A stretch of 64,000 nucleotides of DNA. Source: Macrostomum hystrix. Taxonomy: Eukaryota; Platyhelminthes; Macrostomidae. Under the pieces are notes generated by a model. The model was not told where the DNA came from, made no database searches, and saw nothing but the letters and a program-made list of their open reading frames with translations. Below are positions 33,672 to 45,534 of this stretch, piece after piece. The position numbers and the translations under genes are program-made. The stretch is taken from the NCBI GenBank assembly GCA_950097015.1, contig CATNEN010000038.1:558001-622000 (forward strand), read 5' to 3'. How positions within the stretch are numbered: position 1 is the first letter of the stretch; every line of letters starts with the position of its first letter.

Positions 33672-35207
33672 TTAGACAAAGTCCAGCCAAGTCTGTAACA
33701 GCTCAGTCTCTAAATCAGCCAGCTGAACTCGAACGACTGATTTTGACTGCTGTTCTTCTTCGGGCTCAGTTTGTTCCACTTGCAGCGACTGGAGCTTCTT
33801 TCGCTGCTTGGATTCAGCGGCAGTGGCAGCTGAAGCTTTTCGAGCCTTGGCGGCGTTTGCCGCCCTGACGGCGCACTCCTCGGCGAATAGGCGAATCAAC
33901 TCGTTGCACTGCCTGGCTGCCTCAGGCTGGACTGATGGGGTGGGGATGCTGGCGCTTGTGAATGGGATCTGGACTCATTGCTAGAGTTAGTGAATTGGAT
34001 TTGGACTCAGTGCTGTGTTGGTGAATGGGATCAGGACTAATTGCTGTGTTGGTGAATGGGATTTGAACCCATTGCTAGAGTTGGTGAATTGGATTTGGAC
34101 TCAGTGCTGTGTTGGTGAATGGGATCAGGACTAATTGCTGTGTTGGTGAATGGGATTTGAACCCATTGCTAGAGTTGGTGAATGGGATTTGAACCCAATG
34201 CTAGAGTTGGTGAATGGGATCTGGACTAATTGCTGTGTTGGTGAATGGGATTTGAACCCATTGCTAGAGTTGGTGAATGTGATCTGGACTAATTGCTGTG
34301 TTGGTGAATGGGATTTGAACCCATTGCTAGAGTTCGTGAATGGGATCTGGACCCATTGCTAGAGTTGGTGAATGGGATCAGGACTAATTGCTGTGTTGGT
34401 GAATGGGATTTGAACCCATTGTTAGAGTTGGTGAATGGGATCTGGACTAATTGCTGTGTTGGTGAATGGGATTTGGACCCATTGCTAGAGTTGGTGAATG
34501 GGATATGGACTAATTGCTGTGTTGGTGAATGGGATTTGAACCCATTGCTAGAGTTGGTGAATGGGATTTGGACCCATTGCTAGAGTTGGTGAATGGGATT
34601 TGGACTAATTGCTGTGTTGGTGAATGGGATTTGAAACCATTGCTGGAGTTGGTGAATAGGATCATGACTCATTGCTACAATTGGTAAATAGGATCTAGAC
34701 TCATTACTAGATTCGGTGAATGGGATCAGGACTCATTGCTAGAGTTGGTAAATAGGATCTAGACTCATTACTAGATTTGGTGAATGGGATCTGGACTCAT
34801 TGCTAGAGTTGGTAAATAGGATCTAGACGCATTACTAGATTCGGTGAATGGGATCTGGACTCATTGCTAGAGTTGGTAAATAGGATCTAGACTCATTACT
34901 AGATTTTGTGAATGGGATTTGGACCCATTACTAGAGTTGGTGAATGGGATCTGGACTAATTGCTGTGTTGGTGAATGGGATTTGAACCCATTGTTAGAGT
35001 TGGTGAATGGGATCTGGACTCATTGCTAGAGTTGGTAAATAGGATCTAGACTCATTACTAGATTTGGTGAATGGGATCTGGACTCTAAAAAAGCATTACT
35101 AAATGTAAGGATAATAATAATTGGGAATTTATTCACAAAAATATATACCTACTTTTGACTTTGTTTTCTAAAAGAAAACCTTTAACTAGCTCAAGATTTG
35201 CCCAACT
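33672..35207 (-). CDS. CENPX: CENP-X / MHF2 histone-fold protein, start exon not placed
   Basis: CENP-X is a histone-fold partner of CENP-S, acting at kinetochores and in the FANCM repair complex. The inferred exons are 35207-35153 and 33931-33672, joined in phase 1 (A|TC) across an intron filled by a minisatellite. The joined sequence reads ELVKGFLLENKVKIQPEAAR...LIRLFAEECAVRAA. It follows human [22 protein letters not shown]...LLKVFVVEAAVRG, and the C-terminus VRVQLADLETELLQTWLDFV follows VRVDVDQLEKVLPQLLLDF. Oddly, about 45 residues of charged K/E/Q/A-rich linker are inserted between the last two helices. The exon carrying the start codon is uncertain. A candidate is ATG at 35596 with an exon end at 35558 (donor GTGACA, phase 0), encoding MSDSRPHKKSINE. 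The stop at 33672 lies 7 bp before the GTF2H3 ATG. Confidence 0.78.
33955..35090. repeat. 31/32-bp minisatellite in the CENP-X intron
   Basis: About 36 units begin TTGGTGAATGGGATTTG or GGATCTGG and end in GCTAGAG or GCTGTG. Two subfamilies alternate, and a third (AATAGGATCTAGAC) dominates near 34670-35080. The array fills almost the whole intron between the two CENP-X exons. Confidence 0.94.
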
Positions 35208-38200
35208 CTGGAAAGAAAAAATGATTGAATATATTATAATAGCTATCAGTTGTGTTTTGCTAGTGATACAAGCACATTTTTAATTTATTTTTTTATATTT
35301 TTATTTTATTAAAATTAAAGGGTCTACAGATACTATTTCAGCATCAGTTCTACTAGTTATTTTAATTTTGTCATTTACATATAAGCATTCATAGATGCAA
35401 ATGAACATATAAATATATATATTTATTAAAGATATGTAGGCCTATAAAAGTTCTCTCAAAATAGGTCAGAGACATTTTTCATAATATACATTTTTGAACC
35501 ATTTAAACAAAGAGCAAAAATTACTTTCTTTTGTATAGTAGTAAAACTATTTGTCACTTCATTTATTGATTTTTTGTGAGGTCTAGAGTCAGACATATTG
35601 GACACTTTTAAAAACAGTATCACTAATAACTGCCATGTCATAGGACTGTAGGACAGGATCAACCTATGCCATCTTTATTACAAGGACGTCTAGAATACTA
35701 AAGTCAAGGACATAAATCTCAAAGACTATGTAAACTTTAGCCTAGCTAGCCAAAAAAGCCAGGGCCTAACCATAGACTATACATAGGCCTAGTCCATGCC
35801 AAAAATGCCAAAACCAATATAGGCTAGCCAATGGCATAAATATAGGCCCTAGGTCTAATCCTAAAGCAAAAATATTTTTTGTATAAAAACTTGGAGCAAA
35901 TTGTACCTCTAACAACTAGGCCTATGCCGCCTATCTAACAATCTTAGGCCTACACATAATTTTTTAAGAGGAACTAATAAACAACAACAGATAGGCCTAG
36001 GCCCTAGGCCTAGTATGTCAACAACCCATAAACACTGACAGTGAGTGAAGTTAGAAGTTTATCAGACAAACCAGACAAAATAGGCCTAGGGCCTATAGGT
36101 CTAGGATTTAGGTTCAAGAACCACAAATGGCTTGGCTTCTAGTCACTAGTGAACAAAAATAGCTAAGAAAAGCAGAATGCTATTTTTTAAACTCAGGGTT
36201 TGTTCACTGCCATAAATTATTGTCAAAACTTTGGCCTTTCTTTTTAAAATGTAGAGCTTATGATTGGATTTATAAAAATAAGAGCCATAAATTACGACAG
36301 GTTTGACCAGTGTCTCAAGAGATAGTAAAGTAACAAGTGTAGTGGTCTTCTTAAATCAGGAAATACTATTTCCGAAATAGCTCGTAATACCACTTGCTTA
36401 CTCCTTCGATAACGCACCATAGGCATCATCATCAGTGATTGGGCAAATGAGCTGCATAAACAACAGTTTAAACTCCTGACAATACGATGAATAAATCACA
36501 AAACACCGATTTATGCAGTTCAGCTTTTACAGAACAGTTAAATGTAGGCCTAACATAAATTCGATTTTATACACCAGTGTTTTGTTTGTCTGCTGAGTTT
36601 TTAAATTATTCAGAAACTTGCCGGTGTTTCAGAACTTGTAACTTATGCCCATCTGTTCTATTATTCGAGAACTTTGGATATGACGATCTGATAATTGGCT
36701 TAGATACTTGTTTTTATGTAATAACCTATCTGGAAACCTTTTCCTGTCACTATAAAAAACATTTAAAACAGATATTTTCGAAGATCAGTTAAAAATACCG
36801 ATTTAAGTCCATCAATCTTAGACTTCGCGTAGGCAACGGCAAGATCGACACCAAACAAGCAAAAATTCAATGATTTTTTTCACTGTAGGCCTATCTCTTT
36901 TAGTCAATTTTAGCTAGAACTATTCTTGAGCGATATCAAAATGAATCGACTCTGAAGTTTTTGAAAAAATATAGAAAAAAGGAGTAGGCCTATTGACTCA
37001 AATTGGTTTTGAAAAAAGTTAGCTATTGACCATTTTAGGTCAAAACCAAACAAGAAATGAGCTATTATCCTGCTTCATCAAGCCAATTACAACAACAAAG
37101 CCGTCTGGCTAGCTAATCTTATGAATCTGCTATTAGCTATGGTTAGTTTTTTATGACCTGAGACCATAGTCAGAGAATAAACAGAACAGCAAATATATAG
37201 TGTAATATAGGCCTATATCAAGGTTTTTGCTAGATTTTATTAAGACTGAGTGCTCAAATTGCTATGTCAATGTAGGTGCTTCTACATTTTTAATAGACCC
37301 TAGGCTAGGCCTATTGGAACAAAGTTTGCCTATATAGGCCCCCTACCTAAAATTGAGAAAGATTGAGAATGATGTGTGCTTTAGCCTTGCTAAGCCAGCT
37401 AGGGCCTAGTGCCACCCAACAACTTTGTAGGTAAATAAATATTCTCTTTTATAATTATATTCAGTTCACTATTTAAAAGCTAAGTTCAAGCAGCAGTAGT
37501 AGGCCTAGTAAAACTAAAGTGCTAGTGCTCTTTATGGAAGTCCTAAAGTCTGCTAGATGCTAGGGGCCTATCCATAGATTCTCAACATTTTCATTGAGTA
37601 GCCCTGTAATTCAGTGACCCAAAATATCATGGGTTATGGGACAATTTTTTATGATTGTTTTTATTCTGTCTGATGATTTTGATAAATTTAGTTTAAAAAT
37701 GCAGAAATTGATTGCATAGGCCTAGTATTATAAAATTTACTATAAGTTTTTTTATCAAATGATAGACAAGTTTTTACTTATTGCAAAGTTAGAATTTAAG
37801 ACTAAAAGAGAAAGTAAAAAAATAGATTTTGTGAAAAAAATGGCATAGTATTTGTGATTTATTTTTACTCACTGAGAAGTTTTTAGATTCAAGAATGTAG
37901 ATATATATTTGCTATGCTGCACCACATGCGACTAACCTTAACTTGGTCAAATTAAAAAATATACTTGGCTTAGTCACGGATAAGCAATAAGTGCTTATAA
38001 TAGTGAAAGAGCTATAGAAACTAGTTGTAACAAGCCAAGCAAGTCACTTGCTAGTCAATGTGCTTTGATGTCAGTTTGGGTTAGTCATCATTACCAAAGC
38101 TCCTATTGATAGTGCCCATTCTCAAATATGCTTGTGACTCACTGTCAATCATAGAAAAACTGTTGAGTATGAAAGTTGCTCCAATACTAGCAAGTAACAA

Positions 38201-39190
38201 GCCTTTCAAATGATGCCATTGCATTGAAATTATATTTATGCTCAATTGGCAATTGGCAAGGATTGCAATAGCACTCAATATACTAAGGTGTTTGGTGGGT
38301 TACACATGATCATACGTTTGCATGATGATTGAAGATTGTAGTTGGATTGGAAATAATTGCTATGATTCACCTCACCCTTCTGGTTCTAGAACTTTTTCTA
38401 ATAGGCTTGGTATATTATATTTAGTATTAACAAAAACAAAAGTCTTTACAAGCCAAAATCTTTATTATATTTAAATGTTGGAAGCTAATTAGCAATGAAT
38501 AAAAAAAATTGCAATTGTGCACATGTGTCAAGTTAAAACTTTTTTGCTTTGAAAATTTACTAAAATCTTGAGTTTGATTACTAACTAATTTTAACTATAG
38601 AAAATTTTCTATTTTTAACTTTCTTACTTGTAACTATCAGAATGTAAGAATCCAGATACAGTTAATGCATACTGCATAAGTTTAAATATGCAGTGATGTT
38701 GTGTAAATCTAGACTAAAAATACCCTAATGCTAAGAAATGGCTAAGAGAGGGGGCCTTTTGTGAAACCTTTAATTAGGACCACTAATTGACAAAAATTCA
38801 AGTAAGATGTACAATCTAGTGTGTGCCCTAATGGAGCAATTTAAAAAAGCTGCGGACACTCCTGCTAGGCGCGCAGGTGCGCAGTTGTTTTCAAGAAAAA
38901 GAGAGCAAATCCGCAATTGCTATATATCTTCAGTCTGACTCAATGTAGTAATTGATTTCATGAAAAAATGTCGAAAGACCTTTTTTGATCTCCGTAGTGT
39001 ATTTCTATAATTAAAACAGCTAAGGTTGTCTTTTTGCACTCGGGCACTGCAGAGCATGTATTCGTGTAGGGGCACAAGGGTGCACTGTTTGTTATACATC
39101 TACATACATATTACAACTTTACACACACGAGGTGCAGCCGCGTGGACAGGAATTTCTTTCTGCGTAGCGGCGCAGGCAATTTTTCACAAG
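35208..39190. other. AT-rich region between CENP-X and ZFAND genes, rich in TAGGCCTA
   Basis: No coding exon is supported, apart from a possible CENP-X first exon near 35558-35596. From about 35430 to 37730 the palindrome AGGCCT, usually as TAGGCCTA, recurs well over a dozen times (for example 35435, 35775, 35917, 35943, 35990-36010, 36085, 36545, 36887, 36985, 37208, 37300, 37500, 37717). It is scattered rather than tandem. From 37760 to 38840 the sequence is ordinary AT-rich DNA. Confidence 0.5.
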
Positions 39191-39203
39191 CGCGCCGGAC
39201 GCT

Positions 39204-39236
39204 GTCCATAAAAACCCCTATTGGCTCCAATAGGGA
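39204..39236 (+). promoter_or_regulatory. Putative promoter element with back-to-back CCAAT boxes
   Basis: CCCTATTGG and CCAATAGGG form a perfect 9-bp inverted repeat with a 2-bp spacer at 39216-39235, next to a CATAAAA box at 39208. It lies in a GC-richer island (38850-39240) about 310 bp upstream of the ZFAND coding start. It could serve an untranslated first exon of that gene. This is inference from motif and position. Confidence 0.3.
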
Positions 39237-39547
39237 GTGTGTGTGCCCACATAATGTAAATAGTGTGCTTTTACAGGGCTATTATAATTGGCAGACTGGC
39301 AGCAGGTCCACTGTCACCAATGAATATATAGTCTGTAGTCAAAAGTCCTGCAAAAACGAGTTTTATCCTAGGCTGTCTAGTTGTACAATTGTACATTTGT
39401 CTTGCACTAGCCTATTATTACATAGTCTAGTAAAAAGCATTGTATAATTTTTAGCTTCGATTGCTAAAATGTGACATTTATATTTTCAAATACATGCAAG
39501 TAAAATAATTAGTCAATGCTCTGTATTTGCAGCAACAGCAGCCGCAG

Positions 39548-42500
39548 ATGTCAGAGGAGAGCAGCAGCAATGAGGCTGCCACTGTGGCGCCGGCGATCTG
39601 CAAGTGCGGCTGCGGCTTCTACGCCTCCCCCCAGTTTGACGGCATGTGCAGCGTCTGCTACAAGGCTGCAGCAGCCGGTGACACCGCCTCAGTCAGCGTG
39701 GCGACTGCTGCTTCTGGTGCCGCGGCTGAGACAGTTCCGTTATTGGGTGCGAATTTTAATTCTATTGTCTAGCTCTCTGATTAACCTACCCCCCCGAGAG
39801 GATTGTAACCAAGTAGTTAGAGTTCCCAGAGGGCTTAAATACTGGGTGTAAATATTTGTACTTATAAAAACTGTCTCATTGTAGGCAACAGTTCACCTGT
39901 CCCAGTACCTGAGGCTGACATAGCCCAGGCATCAATCGATGAAGGAGAATCTTCTATGCCGCCACCGCCGTTGCCGCCACCTCAGCAGCAGATAGCCCTG
40001 CCCCCAGAGTCCATCGCTGCTATGCTGGCCCTGCCACCCGATGACGGAGCCGCCTCACAAGGAGCTTCGTCTGGTAGGTAGCAATAAGCAGTTGGATGAT
40101 GACTGACCATGAGCAGAAATAATCATTGCGGGAGGGCTGCGGGCAATGGCACATCATTTGGTGACACTAGACCCGCAGCGAGCGAGGAGGCAATTCTGCT
40201 CATTTCGCTGACTCCTGAGCACACACGCTCACAGATACCGTACGCAGGCATACGCTCACAAAGGTATCTACATCTGGCCTGATTCTCATCGTCAGGCAGT
40301 GTACACTTTCACTGTGCCTTGGAGGTTGGCCCTCAAGGGCGTAAATTGCACGACAAGTCCTCAAGCCTTCTCTCCGCAGCTGCGCACAAATAAATTAGGA
40401 ATCGAGCTCAGGGACCTTGGGGCGAGAGGCAAATGCGTTAAACGCTCGGCCACCGACCCCCGACTATGAGCAGTAGACACACCGTCAGATTGCGGGGATG
40501 TGGAATGACTATGACAAATAAACACATCGTTGTTCGAATGTGTTTATAAAGAGCGCAATATTGTGGAAAGTATATTTTTTAAGTGACTGAAACCGATTTT
40601 CACAGTACAATTGTAGTTAAATAAAGATTTCTATTTAATTTTGCGAATATTAACAGAGTTTATTAATTCACTGCATGCCTTCAGACGCCAGCAGCAGCGG
40701 CGGAGGCAGCGTTGGCGGCGGTAGCTGCGAGTTGAAGCGCCGAAATCGATGCCACGCCTGCAAGAAGCGAGTCGGACTCACCGGTCAGTGTCTATTACTC
40801 TGTATATCTATTTTCCTAGATCTACTCAGAACCTGAATACCTGAGCATTTTTGTTGATCTACTCAGAACCTGAATACCTGAGCATTTTTTTTATCTACTC
40901 AGAACCTGAATACCTGAGCATTTTCGTAGATCTACTCAGATCCTGAATACCTGAGCATTTTGTTGATCTACTCAGAACCTGAATACCTGAGCATTTTTTT
41001 TATCTACTCAGAACCTGAATACCTGAGCATTTTCGTAGATCTACTCAGATCCTGAATACCTGAGCATTTTTGTAGATCTACTCAGAACCTGAATACCTGA
41101 GCATTTTTATAGATCTACTCAAAAACCTAAATGCCTGAGTATGTTTGTAGATCTACTCAGAACCTGAATACCTGAGCATTTTCGTAGATCTACTCAGAAC
41201 CTGAATACCTGAGCATTTTTGTAGATCTACTATATATATATATATATATAGACGCAAAAAGTTAGATAGCTTTTGCGCGCACGCGCTCGCAGAACAGTCG
41301 GGAGGGGCAGGCCATGGCGGACTGGGGATCAAGTCCGATAGCCTGCAAGTCAGCCAACAGAGTGGTAATTAGCGTCACAGTTCTTCCTTGGCCGCGGCGC
41401 AGCCGCTCGGTCGGTTGGTGCAGGAGGACCAGCGCAAGCGGGTTTCGCTCGCCGCGACCGTGGCTCCTCAGACAGTGGCCCAGCAGCATCTGGCGGCGCC
41501 GGCGCAGGGTGACGCTCAGGGCTGGGACGCCGGCGCGAACCATCAGGTCTCTGGACGGCAGCCTCTCCGGGTAGTGCACGCCCAGGGCGTGGCGCAGCAG
41601 GGACCTGTATAGCGCGTCCAGGGCTTTCTCTCGCGTGGCGGTCATCGGCACTGCTTCCATGCCGTACAGAGGGATAGGCTCAACGGCAGCGCGGAAGAGG
41701 CGCACCTTCAGGCTGTCTCTTGCAGCAGAGTTGAAGACGTTCCTGAGAAGGTGCGCCGCACGCCAGGCCTGATTCCTTCTGTCGGAGACGATGGAGTCGG
41801 GACTCATCACCAGGGAGCCGAGGTACCGAAAGTCCTCGCACACCGCGATGGCGTCTCCGTTGGGCAGATCTAGTGCCGGGGCGGTATCAGTGCCCACGTG
41901 CAGCACTTCTGTCTTCAGTGCGTTGATCATCAGTCCAAACCGAGCGCCCTCCTCGCAGAGACTTAAGAGAGCGCGTTGGGCAGCAGCTGGATCGCGACAG
42001 AGGAGTGCGATGTCGTCGGCATACGCAAGAGCCGGCAGCGGGACTGCAGGGTGTCGGGAGCTTCGACGTGGGACTAGCACATAGCCGTCGTCATCATGGA
42101 GAGACCGGCGCAGCACGTAGTCCACGACCATGATGAAAAGCAGAGGAGCCAGCGTGTCGCCCTGAAGGACGCCAGAGCTTGTGCTGAACTCATCAGTGGG
42201 GCCGTCGCTCGACTGAACAAATGCCCTGGAATCGCTGTACAGATCCATCACCGCAGCCACCAGTGCAGGGGGGACGCCGTAGTAGGACAGCAGCAATGCA
42301 ATCGCTGGCCTGGCCACCGAGTCAAAAGCCTTCCGGAAATCCACGAAGACAATCGACACGGAGCGCAGGCGGGTCTTGCAGGCCTCAATGATTGAGCGGA
42401 TGGTTGCAACCTGCTCAGTGGTGGACCTGCCTGGCCGAAAACCGCTCTGGAGACTCAGCAGCAGTGGGTTGAGACCTGGCAGGAGGCGGTTGCGCAGCAC

Positions 42501-44644
42501 AGCATTCAGCAACTTTGCCGTGGTACATTCCAGCGCAATGCCACGCTGGTTGTCCAGGCTTGTAGAAGCCCCCTTCTTCGGGATGAAAACGATCTTGGAG
42601 GTGCGCCATTGTGGGGGCGCGCAGGCGGCCGCGTCGCCTCCAAGACTGCAGTGCTTGTTCAGCACCTCGGTGATGGCGGGGGTCAGCTCTGGTAGCTTCA
42701 GGACCCTGGGAGGAATCGTATCCACCCCAGCAGCGGCGTCGGCACGCATGGTCCTCAGAGCCCGGCCAACCTCGCTCGTTGTGATAGGGCCAACGTTGAA
42801 GACGCTAGGTTCTGCTGGGACAAAGTCTGGGATTGGTAAAAGAAGTAAATTTTGTGCAGGAGCATTAAGCACATCGCGGTAGTGGTTGACCAGCTGAGTC
42901 TTGCGATGCTCGATGGAGTCCGCGCCAACAACTGCGCTAGGCCTGGGCTTCCTGCCAGTCAGCTGGTTGATGGCCCGCCAAGCAGCGCTGTGGCGGCAGT
43001 TGTCGGTCGCTAGCTGGATCTCGCTCACTGCCTCTTCAACAAACACCTCGGTTCGCTGGGCATAGATGACTTGCAGCTGGTCCCGGGCAGTGTTGGCCTG
43101 GTTGCTATCATCGCCATGGAGGGCGGTGACGCTCTGCACGTGTCGTCGCGCTTGACTGATTGCAGGATCGTTGTCCCACAGCGCCTTGGGATGGTTTGCC
43201 CTCCGTCTTGGGAGAATGGATGCTGCATCCTCGACAGCCCTGGTGAAGGAGTCGGCCGACTCATTCAAAGCGGGAGTTGCAGCACGCAGCCTGTCCAGAA
43301 AGGCTGCCCGCGTAGCTGGATTCCTCAGGTCAGCCCATAGCGGGTGAGGAGGGGGGCACTTCAGCTTGGACCAGCGCAAGTCAGTGTCGCAGGCCACCAG
43401 ACTATGATCGGACCTCACGCAGCTAGGACGAATGTTGAGCACTCTGCGCACTCTGGACCTGAGGGCAGAGGGGCAGAGTATCCAGTCTAGCCGGGTGGTC
43501 CGTCCATTGGGGCCAAAGAAGGTCGGGATCTTGCAATAGCGCTGCCGCAGAAAGCCATTAACAGGCGTCAGGTCCCTTGCCTGGATGAAGCAGGACAGGT
43601 GATCAGAGTTGGCATTTGGAGTGCCACAGTTGTTCTTCACCAGGCGGCCATCAGCGGGGAGGGGCGCATTGAAATCGCCAACGACAAAAACTGAATCGTG
43701 GGCAGGGAGAGAATCAAGCAGATGACCCAGAGTGTCATACAGGGCATCTGTGTCTGCCGGATTCTCGCTGGTCCGAGGGGCTGTGGGGGCGTAGACACAG
43801 ACGACATGCAGGCGCCGATCCTTCAGGGCAAAGGATGCGTGTCCGAGGCGCTCAGAGATGAATCTGACATCCAGCAGGGCTTTGGATGCGGCGGGCGAGA
43901 GCAGAAAGCCAATGCCTCCGATCCCACGTGGCGTGGCTGGGGCAGCCTTGAATTGCCACCCGAGGCCCAGGTCCGCGCTTTCATCTCTGCTCCTGCGGTG
44001 CTCTTGGATGGCCAGAATAGAGATCTCCAGATCCACCGCTAGCCGAGTCAACTCCTGCAGCCTCCACCAGAGACTGAGGGTGCGGGCGTTGAACGTGGCG
44101 AGTCGAATCTGGTTCGGAAGGTGCGGCCATCTACTCAGATCCTGAATACCTGAGCATTTTAGTAGATCTACTCAGAACCTGAATACCTGAGCATTTTAGT
44201 AGATCTACTCAGATCCTGAATACCTGAGCATTTTAGTAGATCTACTCAGAACCTGAATACCTGAGCATTTTTGTAGATCTACTCAGAACCTGAATACCTG
44301 AGCATTTTTATAGATCTACTCAAAAACCTAAATGCCTGAGTATGTTTGTAGATCTACTCAGAAACGGAATACAGGAGTTTTTTGTGGATTTACTAAAATC
44401 CTGAATACATGAGCATTTTATTTTTTAACTACTCATACTGATGCATCCTATATTACTGATAAGTAGCACACAATACACCGGCTTTCATTCCGCAGGCTTC
44501 GAGTGCCGCTGCGGTGGCACGTACTGTCCGGCCCATCGCTACAGCGATAAGCACGATTGCTCGTTTGACTATCGGACCCACGGCCGACACGAGATTCGCA
44601 AGGCCAATCCGCAGGTTCTGTCTAGGAAAGTTGAGCGCCTATGA
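39548..44644 (+). CDS. A20/AN1 zinc-finger protein of the ZFAND5/6 type
   Basis: This is a ubiquitin-binding stress-response adaptor; ZFAND5/6 family members bind polyubiquitin through A20 and act with the proteasome. The inferred exons are 39548-39746, 39885-40073, 40685-40783 and 44496-44644, all phase 1 junctions, giving 211 aa (human ZFAND5 213, ZFAND6 208). The A20 finger is in exon 1 ([20 protein letters not shown]). A proline/glutamine-rich linker fills exon 2. The AN1 finger is split across exons 3 and 4 ([13 protein letters not shown], then [21 protein letters not shown]). The C-terminus KANPQV matches the family. The coding exon follows a TTTGCAG acceptor at 39532, so a 5' untranslated exon probably lies upstream. 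Intron 2 holds a SINE, and intron 3 (3.7 kb) holds a minisatellite split by a retrotransposon. Confidence 0.95.
40126..40462 (-). repeat. tRNA-derived SINE, family B
   Basis: This is a reverse-oriented copy of the element at 13549-13911. Read on the minus strand, the head is GGGGGTCGGTGGCCGAGCG with a B-box-like GAGCTCGATTCC, and the 3' end is CAGCCCTCCCGCAATG. It lies in intron 2 of the ZFAND gene. Confidence 0.8.
40800..41231. repeat. 37-bp minisatellite, left part
   Basis: About eleven units begin GATCTACTCAGAACCTGAAT and end in a T-rich spacer. The same array resumes at 44129, on the other side of the inserted retrotransposon. It lies in intron 3 of the ZFAND gene. Confidence 0.92.
41232..44128 (-). 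mobile_element. 5'-truncated non-LTR retrotransposon (APE endonuclease + RT) with (TA)n tail
   Basis: The element is read on the minus strand. Its 3' end is a (TA)10 run at 41231-41250. Its 5' end stops abruptly at about 44128 inside the endonuclease domain. ATCTACT flanks both ends (41225-41231 and 44129-44135), consistent with a target duplication, although the target is itself repetitive. The insertion splits a minisatellite. A single endonuclease-RT frame and a microsatellite tail fit an RTE-like element, but clade assignment needs a phylogeny. Confidence 0.85.
41262..44128 (-). CDS. Endonuclease-reverse transcriptase of the retrotransposon (5' partial)
   Basis: The frame is uninterrupted to the stop at 41262 and runs upstream past the first ATG-like codon at 44051 to the element edge, where [11 protein letters not shown] marks the start of the endonuclease fold. 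Numbered from 44051, the endonuclease has QEHR at 16-19 (catalytic Glu), GDFNAP at 125-130 and SDHS at 214-217. The RT has IPKKG at about 490, [11 protein letters not shown] at about 534, [10 protein letters not shown] at 570-579, [13 protein letters not shown] at about 627 and YADD at 677-680. The C-terminal part ends YLGS...[11 protein letters not shown] and has no zinc knuckle. The enzyme nicks target DNA and copies element RNA in place. No stop or frameshift is seen, which suggests a recent insertion, although the 5' truncation should make it immobile. Confidence 0.9.
44129..44395. repeat. 37-bp minisatellite, right part
   Basis: About seven units, the last two decayed, continue the array at 40800-41231. 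They start with ATCTACTCAG immediately after the retrotransposon edge. Confidence 0.92.
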
Positions 44645-45534
44645 GAATGCACTTCTGGCTTATAATACACATGCAATGTAAATGTATGTTATATGGAATT
44701 ATTTGATTGTTATATTGCAAAGGATATTAATTAACGCTGATTTGTCTATGTAAAACTGAAACTCAATGGCCAGGTAGTAAATTGTAGCTTCTCTGTCATT
44801 AACTGTCCCTTATGTTTCTCATTTTTTACTATTTCCAACGGCACGAAATGTTTAATTTTTCATATTTGTCTCAGTAATTGCCCACTGTGAAAGTACAATC
44901 CTAACAATGCTCTAATCCTGACTTTAACCAGAAAGCGCATACCAGTATGGAACAATAGACTTGTCTAGCTTGGATTATTTAGTTAACCAATTATTAATTA
45001 GCTAATGCACTTTCAGTAGCCTCTTTAACTCCTTGGCCTCCTCTGCTTCTGGGAAAGATTTTATTGTTAAGTTTCTTTCATTTTGCTAATGAATCGAGCT
45101 TGTGTTGGCCTGTTCTCTTTTGTCGAGTCAGTGTTCTCTACTCATTCTTTTCATTTGTGAACTTGTTAACAAATTTGTGTATGTTGACATGTTAGCTTGT
45201 CATGGAACTAGTTCTATCTCCGAAAATACATATTGTATGGCTTTGCTGCTGGAAATGTAACATTTACCCAGATTTATGCATGTCTTAGTATGGACGTATT
45301 AGAGACTCAGTTAAGTGACCTAAATTTGTTTTTCCGCCATTGGTTTTCTCTTTAATTCTCTTTCACTTTTATATTCTGTTATGTGAAAACATTTTTTCTT
45401 TCTTGTTAACATTTAAACATTTAAGCTAATAAATCTTTGCGCTACTAAGTGCTCCAGACCTTGCAAAGTACTTTTGCACTGTATCGTCACATTCTTAACA
45501 TAAAAGCGCGCCTCGCACTATGCAAAGTTCTCGT
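44645..45534. other. 3'UTR and flank of the ZFAND gene
   Basis: AT-rich, non-coding sequence. AATAAA at 45428-45433 is a possible poly(A) signal, which would imply a 3'UTR of about 800 nt. Confidence 0.4.

Noticed and set aside
39516-39851. Alternative 111-codon frame overlapping the ZFAND A20 exon
   Set aside because: It is an arginine/serine-rich shadow of the A20 zinc-finger frame, which has clear cysteine spacing and correct splice sites.
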